From Emcibacteraceae bacterium (GTDB taxonomy: Bacteria; Pseudomonadota; Alphaproteobacteria; Sphingomonadales; Emcibacteraceae): 64,000 nt of DNA. The DNA is taken from NCBI GenBank assembly GCA_021774795.1, contig JAJFIR010000006.1, forward strand, positions 1-64,000. Reading direction: 5' to 3'. The notes below the pieces were generated by a model, which did not search any database, had not been told where the DNA came from, and saw nothing but the letters and a program-made list of their open reading frames with translations. Made by a program: the position numbers and the translations under genes. Below are positions 58,322-64,000 of this stretch, one piece after another (within the stretch, counting starts at the first letter, position 1; every line of letters begins with the position of its first letter).

Positions 58322-59452
58322 TTACATCACCTCAATATCAGCGTGTAAAGCACCGGATACTTTTAATGCTTGCAATATGGCGATCATATCTCTTGGTCCG
58401 ATACCAAGGGCATTTAAACCATCAACTAAATCTTGTAAATTGACACCCGAGTTCAGGATGGCAAATTCCTTGCCGGATTCGTCAACATCTACCGCTACCT
58501 CTACTTCAGTGCGCGGGACAATCTCTGTTGTTCCCTGGCCAAATGGTTCAGGTTGAGATACTTGCGGCGTCTCTGTCACCCGGATGGTCAGATTACCTTG
58601 GGCTATGGCCACTTCACTTACTTTTACTTCTTTACCTATAACAATGATGCCTGCTCGTTCGTCGATAACAACTTTTGCTGGCTGATCGGGGTTAACATTT
58701 AACAGCTCTATATCGGATAGGAAGGAAAACATAGTTCCTTGATAATTTTGTGGAACTGTAAGTTCGACAGTAGCGGGATCAAGAGGTGAAGCCACCATCT
58801 GTCCCATTGATTGATTAATAACTGAAGTTATCCGACGCGCGGTTGTGAAATCTGGGCTTCTTAATGAAAGTCGCAATGTTTCGTTGTTATTTAGCGCGTA
58901 ATTAACTTCTCGTTCAATGATGGCACCATTTGGAATTCTACCCGCTGTGGGTACACCTTGCGTAATTGTTTCAGCAGCACCGCCAGCCGTAAATCCTGAA
59001 ATTTGAACTGATCCTTGCGCAATGGCATATACTTCGCCGTCCGCACCAAGAAGGGAAGTGGCGATTAACGTTCCACCGCGCAGATCTTGTGCATCGCCTA
59101 TTGAACTAATGCTGACATCTACGCGCATACCTTGTCTTGCGAAAGCGCCGAGATCCGCGGTTACCATTACAGCAGCAGTGTTGACTGACTTCATATCTGT
59201 GCCGCGCGAATTAACACCCAGACGCTCTAACATCGCGATGATACTTTGTTGGGTAAATGGAGAATTACGTAACGTATCGCCAGTTCCGTTTAAGCCGACA
59301 ATCAAACCATAACCGACGAGTTGGTTTTCCCGCACACCTTCGAATGATACCAAGTCTTTGATACGCGACTCAGCGGCGGCGAACCCGGTTAAGACCAGTT
59401 GAGCCAGGATAAAAAGCAGTAATATTCTGAGGGTCTTTAATGTGTCATTCAT
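58322..59452 (-). CDS. flgI: Flagellar P-ring protein FlgI
   Basis: From ATG 59452 (MNDTLKTLRILLLFILAQLV) the product has 376 residues with a signal peptide ending near GFAAA. Landmarks are RIKDLVSFEGVRENQLVGYGLIVGLNGTGD, TSLLGADGEVYAIAQG, GRIPNGAIIEREV and ARITSVINQ-type segments, all FlgI. It assembles the periplasmic P ring with FlgA's help. The 21 codons upstream are in frame but would bury the signal peptide. A sigma-54 promoter lies about 110 bases upstream. Confidence 0.95.
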   Translation of the reverse strand: MNDTLKTLRILLLFILAQLVLTGFAAAESRIKDLVSFEGVRENQLVGYGLIVGLNGTGDTLRNSPFTQQSIIAMLERLGVNSRGTDMKSVNTAAVMVTADLGAFARQGMRVDVSISSIGDAQDLRGGTLIATSLLGADGEVYAIAQGSVQISGFTAGGAAETITQGVPTAGRIPNGAIIEREVNYALNNNETLRLSLRSPDFTTARRITSVINQSMGQMVASPLDPATVELTVPQNYQGTMFSFLSDIELLNVNPDQPAKVVIDERAGIIVIGKEVKVSEVAIAQGNLTIRVTETPQVSQPEPFGQGTTEIVPRTEVEVAVDVDESGKEFAILNSGVNLQDLVDGLNALGIGPRDMIAILQALKVSGALHADIEVM

Positions 59453-59561
59453 TTCACGCAATTTGTAAGATTTTAGTAAGAGCATTCTGCCAATTATTTT
59501 CGTAAGTGATAACATTTCTTTTCCACATCTAAAATTATTACAATTTAATATATTAACATAT

Positions 59562-59579
59562 ATGCGAAAAGTGTGCCAA
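59562..59579 (-). promoter_or_regulatory. Probable sigma-54 promoter of the flgI operon
   Basis: On the minus strand TTGGCACACTTTTCGCA has TGGCAC at -24 and GC at -12 with the exact 12-base GG-to-GC distance. One base of the -12 TTGC differs (TCGC). Expected start near 59553, leader about 100 bases. The rest of the 59453-59829 gap is AT-rich; a TTAA-N8-TTAA before fliX was noted but has the wrong spacing for CtrA. Confidence 0.62.
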
Positions 59580-59829
59580 TTTCGGAAAAATCAATAGGGA
59601 CATAACTATCTGAAAGATAACGATATTTTTTCATAGTTATTGGCTATTATTCACGACCAACACAAAGTAGTACATTATTGCCGCCTGACGCGGAATCCAT
59701 TGCCGAGTAGAATTTTGTTAAGAAATTGTCTATAAAATAATAGCTATGATCTAAAAAACAGCTTTCATAATCGTAATGGTTATGGTTACCTGTTAAAAGA
59801 ATAATTAAGTGTATTGGTCGAGATAATAA

Positions 59830-60252
59830 ATGAAAATTAAGGGTACAGATCGCGTTACAACAAGCGGCGTAAAACGGGCGAAAGGTAAAAAGTCCGCGGA
59901 CAAGGCTGCGTTTGGCGAAGCGTTATCGACGGATGAAGTGCAAACCTCCGGCACTATGAGCGGAACTGCGCCGTTGACGTCGGTAAATTCACTGTTATCA
60001 CTTCAAGAAATGCCTCCCGCAACAGACGGTAAATCAAAAACTGTTTTGCGGGCTGAGGGACTTATTGAACATTTAGAGGCCATTCGTCATGGATTACTGC
60101 TTGGGCAGATATCGAAAAAACGATTGAATGATATCGTTAAGGCGTTAGCTGCGCAGCGCGAAAAGAACCTGGATTCAGGGCTTGTTGAAATCATAAATGA
60201 CATAGAGTTACGAGCCAAAGTGGAGCTAGCAAAACTAGAAATGATAGGTTAA
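59830..60252 (+). CDS. fliX: Flagellar assembly regulator FliX
   Basis: The 140-residue protein matches FliX: a basic, disordered N-terminus (MKIKGTDRVTTSGVKRAKGKK) and the conserved helical C-terminus ALRHGLLLGQ-type EHLEAIRHGLLLGQISKKRLNDIVKAL and GLVEIINDIELRAKVELAKLE. In Caulobacter FliX couples basal-body assembly to the sigma-54 activator FlbD. Its presence beside the sigma-54 promoters found here supports the same circuit. It is divergent from flgI. Confidence 0.93.
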   Translation: MKIKGTDRVTTSGVKRAKGKKSADKAAFGEALSTDEVQTSGTMSGTAPLTSVNSLLSLQEMPPATDGKSKTVLRAEGLIEHLEAIRHGLLLGQISKKRLNDIVKALAAQREKNLDSGLVEIINDIELRAKVELAKLEMIG

Positions 60253-60373
60253 ATGCCGTCATTGCGGAGTATAAAATTACCCCGTTCACATCTTTAATAA
60301 AATAACTTGAATTTTGTATGCGAGTTAAGTAGGTTGTCCCCACTTTTGTAAGCAACAATTATTCGAGGTAACG

Positions 60374-60790
60374 ATGTCAGTGGAATTACCGGAAGGATAT
60401 GAACCTTCAGATAAAGAAGAGTTTATGTGTGACCAACATTTGGAATATTTCCGCCGAAAGCTTGTTGGGTGGAAACAATCCATTATAAATGATTCTCGCG
60501 AAACTTTAAGTCATCTTCAAGAAGATAGTCTTAAGGAGCCAGATATTGCTGATCGCGCTTCTGCTGAAACAGATTGGTCTGTTGAACTTAGAACGAGGGA
60601 TCGTCAACGCAAGTTGGTTATGAAAATTGATGCGGCAATAAACAGAATCGAACATAAAGAATATGGATATTGTGAAGTGAGTGGTGAACCTATTAGTCTC
60701 AAGAGACTGGAAGCGCGACCGATAGCTACCATGACAATTGAATCTCAGGAAATGCACGAGAACTATGAAAAAGTTCATAGAGATTCGTAA
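60374..60790 (+). CDS. dksA: DksA-family RNA polymerase-binding factor without zinc cysteines
   Basis: The 138-residue protein has the coiled-coil region (WKQSIINDSRETLSHLQEDSL, DRASAETDWSVELRTRDRQRKLVMKIDAAINRI) and the C-terminal globular segment YGYCEVSGEPISLKRLEARPIATMTIESQEMHE. Only one of the four zinc cysteines remains, which is the normal state of alphaproteobacterial DksA proteins of this type and makes them less sensitive to zinc and oxidation. It binds RNA polymerase with ppGpp to retune transcription. A strong terminator follows. Confidence 0.92.
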   Translation: MSVELPEGYEPSDKEEFMCDQHLEYFRRKLVGWKQSIINDSRETLSHLQEDSLKEPDIADRASAETDWSVELRTRDRQRKLVMKIDAAINRIEHKEYGYCEVSGEPISLKRLEARPIATMTIESQEMHENYEKVHRDS

Positions 60791-60810
60791 CAAAAAACAT
60801 CTGATAAAGT

Positions 60811-60846
60811 AAAAGGGCTGTAACTTTTTGTTACAGCCCTTTTTTG
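60811..60846 (+). terminator. Strong terminator after dksA
   Basis: AAAAGGGCTGTAAC (60811-60824) and GTTACAGCCCTTTT (60830-60843) form a perfect 14-bp stem with a TTTTT loop and a T-tract. On the minus strand it also ends in T, so it may stop the flgH operon as well, which finishes at 60926. Confidence 0.93.
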
Positions 60847-60925
60847 ATTGTGCAGGAACTTTGGCTATAGAAATGTATCTTTAACCGGACACAATACGTT
60901 AGGATTAAGATATCACCAAAAGTCC

Positions 60926-61675
60926 TTAAAACGGGAAGAGGATATCAAATAGTTGACTGCCGTAGCGTGGTTGCTGAACATCGGTAAGCTGTCCGCGTCC
61001 ACCGTATGAAATACGGGCTTCGGCAATTTGTGTGTGCTCAATGGTATTTGTGGATGTAATATCTTCTGGTCTGATAACGCCCATTATTGTCATCTCCCGT
61101 ACTTCAAAATTTACGCGAACTTCTTGTTTACCCTGAATGACCATATTTCCATTTGGAAGGGTTTGCGTAACGACAGCAGCAACGATGAAAGTTATGCTTT
61201 CACTACGGTCTACTTTACCGGTTCCCGCGTTGGAGGTCGACGACGTCGTATTTACCAAGTCACCAGGTGTAATAGAAGAAGGTAATAGCGTTTCCAGACC
61301 CGCCATTTTATTAAAATTAACGTCTTCGGCGTTGCTTCTGGTCCGGGTCGTGGCGTTATCTATGGAGGCCTGATCATTTATGGTGATGTTCACCGTAAGA
61401 ATGTCGCCAATTTTTGAGGCGCGTTGATCTTTAAAAAAAGCTCTTGAACCTGTTTTCCATAAGCTATTATTTTGATTTTCAATCATCACAGTATTTGTCG
61501 GCTGTATATCAAAAGGTCGAAACTGGGATTGCTGTGGCGCGACCCTGTTATCCTCAATGGGAGCAAGGTCCGGTGCACTCCCTATGTTGCCGATTTTGTT
61601 CAGGGTACCGCAGCCGGTAAGCAGAGATATCAAAGCCAAAACCATAGCTGTTTTACATGTTATAATTTTCATCAT
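60926..61675 (-). CDS. flgH: Flagellar L-ring protein FlgH
   Basis: The 249-residue lipoprotein has a lipobox LLTGC with C22, then the FlgH sequence: NSLWKTGSRAFFKDQRASKIGDILTVNI, NDQASIDNATTRTRS, GLETLLPSSITPGDLVNT and VRPEDITSTN-type (GVIRPEDITSTNTIEHTQIAEARISYGGRGQL). It forms the outer-membrane ring. Start may be ATG 61675 or 61672. It follows flgA by 15 bases and completes the operon flgF-flgG-flgA-flgH. Confidence 0.95.
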   Translation of the reverse strand: MMKIITCKTAMVLALISLLTGCGTLNKIGNIGSAPDLAPIEDNRVAPQQSQFRPFDIQPTNTVMIENQNNSLWKTGSRAFFKDQRASKIGDILTVNITINDQASIDNATTRTRSNAEDVNFNKMAGLETLLPSSITPGDLVNTTSSTSNAGTGKVDRSESITFIVAAVVTQTLPNGNMVIQGKQEVRVNFEVREMTIMGVIRPEDITSTNTIEHTQIAEARISYGGRGQLTDVQQPRYGSQLFDILFPF

Positions 61676-61690
61676 TTTTCCTTCTGTTAC

Positions 61691-62677
61691 CTATTGGCTC
61701 AGTAAAACAATATTGTTTGCAGGTGTATTAACCTGAACTTGGTTCGGGCCAGAAACAATTGCAGATATTATTTTTTTTGACGCGTTATTCTTTATCTGTA
61801 TAACATCGCCAATACCGCCACCTTCTATTGCTTTCCCGATTGTCGAGAGGCTTATACGCGCCGTATTAAACTGAATATTTACCAGTGATCCGCGTTTTAC
61901 GAGCACAGGTCTATTCACTTCGCTTAAACGAATTGCAGTGCCATCTTTAATTTGTGATCGTGGTGTCATGCCGATCAGTTTATTTTTGTCCCTGATAATA
62001 TTTCGACCAATTTGATTTTCGGGTAGGGATATCCATTTAATATCCGCAGCACTTATAATTTCACCGCTTCTGATGGTTCTAACTAGGGAAGGGACCGTGC
62101 TGACCCTCAAAGTCCGTCCATTTATCGTATGTTGTACTGAGTTTCCTTGGCCGGTTGGTGCGCTGACCAAAGCAGAGAATTTATCACTTTTTCGGTCCAG
62201 CATGATATTTGAAATTGTTAAATCATCCACATCGTACCCGGTGGGCAGATGAATTTTACCGTTCTTATTATAAAACCGTAATTCAATATTCTGTTCTGAT
62301 TGATAAAGATTTTTTAATTCATCAACCATCTTAGGCTTTAGGTCCGAATATGATATAAGCGTACTCATCCGGCTAACGGATACATTTTTAATGCCTGCAC
62401 TATTGCGCCAGCGGACATTGTTATTTCTGGTTAGCTTTAGAATATAACGTGCAGAAATAATTAGTTTTTTACCGGGTTCCGGTGCATTTCCAACGACAAG
62501 GTCTTCCCTTTCTGTTAGGTTAGTAAAAATATCACCAAGTGTAATAACGCTGTCTTCAACCACAGCAGTCGCTTTAATTTCCGGTAGATTATCTTGGGAA
62601 AATGCTACTGATATTTTAAAAATAATTCCTGATGATAACAATAAAAACAGTGCGAATTTGTATATTTTTTTGGTCAT
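61691..62677 (-). CDS. flgA: P-ring assembly chaperone FlgA
   Basis: The 328-residue protein has a signal peptide (to about FSQDN), an N-terminal part with VVEDSVITLGDIFTNL, and the SAF/ChapFlgA region: LVRTIRSGEIISAADIKWISLPENQIGRN, KLIGMTPRSQIKDGTAIRLSEVNRPVLVKRGSLV and KAIEGGGIGDVIQIKNNASKKIISAIVSGPNQVQV. The length is that of alphaproteobacterial FlgA, longer than the roughly 220 of enteric bacteria. Five bases separate it from flgG. Confidence 0.93.
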   Translation of the reverse strand: MTKKIYKFALFLLLSSGIIFKISVAFSQDNLPEIKATAVVEDSVITLGDIFTNLTEREDLVVGNAPEPGKKLIISARYILKLTRNNNVRWRNSAGIKNVSVSRMSTLISYSDLKPKMVDELKNLYQSEQNIELRFYNKNGKIHLPTGYDVDDLTISNIMLDRKSDKFSALVSAPTGQGNSVQHTINGRTLRVSTVPSLVRTIRSGEIISAADIKWISLPENQIGRNIIRDKNKLIGMTPRSQIKDGTAIRLSEVNRPVLVKRGSLVNIQFNTARISLSTIGKAIEGGGIGDVIQIKNNASKKIISAIVSGPNQVQVNTPANNIVLLSQ

Positions 62678-62682
62678 TTTCT

Positions 62683-63468
62683 TTACCTTAGGTTTGATGT
62701 GACGCTGAGCATTTCATCAGCTGTGCTAATAACCTTAGAATTCATTTCATATGCTCTCTGAGCTGCTATAAGCTGCGTTATTTCTGCGACAGAGTTTACG
62801 TTTGACCGTTCAAGATATCCTTGAACAATTGCGCCATAGCCGGGTGTGTTTGGCGCACCAACACTGGCCGCACCAGAAGCAGGTGTTTCAAGCAATAAGT
62901 TATCTCCAATTGCTTCCATTCCAGGTCCGTTGGGGAAAATAGCGAGCTCAAACTGTCCCACATTTTGTGGTTCCAGCTGGCCACTGATTTTTACAATCAC
63001 CTCGCCATTTGCGTTAATGGAGATGTCAACAGATTCTTGCGGTATCGTGATGCCGGGACTTACTGTGTAACCTTCAGAAGTTACAAGCTCGCCGGTAGGG
63101 CTTAATTGAAAGGACCCTGATCTGGTATATGCATCTTCCCCGTTCGGCAGCTGAATTCTAAAATAACCCCTACCGTTGACCGCCATATCGAGTGGAGTAT
63201 CTGAATTAATCAACTCTCCCTGCGATGTGATCCTGTAAACACCGGCGGTTCTTACACCGACACCAATTTGAATACCAGTGGGAACTATGGTTCCTGCATC
63301 TGATGACGCGGCACCGGCTCTTTCGATATTTTGGTAGAGCAGGTCCTGAAATTCAGCGCGCTGACGTTTATAGGCGGTGGTATTCATATTCGCGATATTA
63401 TTGGATATGACCTCAACATTTAACTGCTGGGCTAACATTCCTGTGGCTGCGATACTAAGTGCTTTCAT
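62683..63468 (-). CDS. flgG: Flagellar distal rod protein FlgG
   Basis: The 261-residue protein is full length: ALSIAATGMLAQQLNVEVISNNIANMNTTAYKRQRAEFQDLLYQ at the start, the DMAVNGRGYFRIQLPNGE block, RSGSFQLSPTGELVTSEGY, and the C-terminal helix INSVAEITQLIAAQRAYEMNSKVISTADEML. It polymerises as the distal rod after FlgF. It lies 45 bases after flgF, and is followed directly by flgA. Confidence 0.96.
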   Translation of the reverse strand: MKALSIAATGMLAQQLNVEVISNNIANMNTTAYKRQRAEFQDLLYQNIERAGAASSDAGTIVPTGIQIGVGVRTAGVYRITSQGELINSDTPLDMAVNGRGYFRIQLPNGEDAYTRSGSFQLSPTGELVTSEGYTVSPGITIPQESVDISINANGEVIVKISGQLEPQNVGQFELAIFPNGPGMEAIGDNLLLETPASGAASVGAPNTPGYGAIVQGYLERSNVNSVAEITQLIAAQRAYEMNSKVISTADEMLSVTSNLR

Positions 63469-63513
63469 AAACTTTTCCTTTATCTTCTATTCATCAAAAA
63501 CCTGGATGAGAAT

Positions 63514-64000
63514 CTAAGCAAACTTTGCAATACGGTTGATGGCGGATGACGTTGATTGCTGTACTTTGTCAATTAAATTGGCTGTTTGAGCGTAGGCTCG
63601 GCTGAGGTGTATCATGTTGGTGATCTCCAGCACGGGCGATACATTTGATGTTTCCAACATACCTTGTGCGAGACGGTAACCCGTTCCCGGTACGCCCACT
63701 TCCTCAGCAGAATATAAATTGTCGCCAATTTTCTTCATTGCACCATAATTTTCAAACTGAAGCACGCCAATTTTGCCAATTTGACCTGTTTCTTTCGTTG
63801 ACACGGTTCCATCCTCCGCTATCTTAAAAGTTGGCGAATTAGGGGGAAACTGTATCGTCTGATCCTCTTCATCCAGGATCAGATGTCCCGCTGCTGTAAT
63901 GAGCTCATTATCCTGAGAGAGGGCAAAATGGCCATTTCGTGTATAGGCAGTGTCGCCATTGGCCTTTCGAACCTTAAACATGCCACCGCCTTCCAAGGCA
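63514..64000 (-). CDS. flgF: Flagellar rod protein FlgF, C-terminal part (cut by window edge)
   Basis: About 162 residues are visible. The frame stays open to the last base, so its TTG at 63996 is not the start; the preceding codon reads alanine and AxEGGGMFKVRK is the expected mid-protein LEGGGMF region of FlgF. Then TAYTRNGHFALSQDNELITAAGH, QIGKIGVLQFENYGAMKKIGDNLYSAEE and VLEITNMIHLSRAYAQTANLIDKVQQ follow. The missing N-terminal part of about 80-90 residues lies beyond 64000. It is the first visible gene of the rod operon. Confidence 0.92.
   Translation of the reverse strand, partial: ALEGGGMFKVRKANGDTAYTRNGHFALSQDNELITAAGHLILDEEDQTIQFPPNSPTFKIAEDGTVSTKETGQIGKIGVLQFENYGAMKKIGDNLYSAEEVGVPGTGYRLAQGMLETSNVSPVLEITNMIHLSRAYAQTANLIDKVQQSTSSAINRIAKFA

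Noticed and set aside
59780-59815. TTAA-N8-TTAA before fliX as a CtrA site
   Set aside because: Spacing is 8, not 7; chance matches are frequent in DNA this AT-rich.
1-64000. CRISPR array, rRNA or tRNA genes
   Set aside because: No regularly spaced repeats of CRISPR type and no complete tRNA or rRNA sequence was recognised by reading; a dedicated tRNA scan would be decisive.

Overview
The window looks like chromosomal DNA of a motile, AT-rich alphaproteobacterium. The taxonomic calls are FlbT, FlaF and FliX (flagellar regulators confined largely to Alphaproteobacteria), DUF2336 and DUF4170 proteins, a FlmG-like TPR flagellin glycosyltransferase, an alphaproteobacterial zinc-less DksA, and two perfect TTAA-N7-TTAA CtrA-type boxes. 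Genus cannot be fixed from the sequence; a marine Kordiimonadales-like lineage is a guess.

Region 1 (about 1-5000) is accessory DNA: an IS481-family transposase running off the left edge, a GC-shifted non-coding patch, an HxlR regulator with an unknown membrane protein, a truncated membrane-protein gene, spaced TGTGCCA repeats followed by a sequence resembling a tRNA-Ser/tmRNA 3' end (candidate attachment-site remnant), a QueC-like protein with a degenerate PP-loop, and small hypothetical genes.

Region 2 (about 5100-36200) is dominated by exported catabolism. Four intact Tat-exported class V PLP enzymes and one broken copy occur with a P1-family (DmpA-type) peptidase, a PLP-fold threonine/serine dehydratase-like enzyme, a Tat-exported glycosylasparaginase, a polar amino-acid ABC importer with two paralogous binding proteins, CutC, a broken ROK kinase, three paralogous exported TPR proteins, a four-domain rhodanese, SLC13 and SSS transporters, a large M14 carboxypeptidase, BioY and glycerate 2-kinase. 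My inference is a periplasmic peptide / glyco-asparagine / amino-acid processing system feeding central metabolism. Gene duplication is conspicuous. This is the best candidate here for an undescribed system.

Region 3 (about 36200-45900) holds a DUF4170-MlaC pair, a small cytochrome c, a DUF2336 protein behind a CtrA box, a TRAP transporter (dctP-dctQ-dctM), an 857-residue membrane-anchored coiled-coil protein, and a response regulator overlapping an Hpt protein.

Region 4 (about 45900-64000) is a flagellar locus: a FlmG-like glycosyltransferase, flbT-flaF, three flagellins, flaG, a pseudaminic-acid pathway (pseG, pseI, pseF, pseH, pseB, a Pse-associated methylase; no pseC in view), flgI-flgJ-flgN-like, fliX, dksA, and flgF-flgG-flgA-flgH with flgF cut by the right edge. 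A consensus-perfect sigma-54 promoter precedes the third flagellin and a good one precedes flgI, fitting a Caulobacter-like hierarchy with CtrA at the top and FliX-linked sigma-54 control below.
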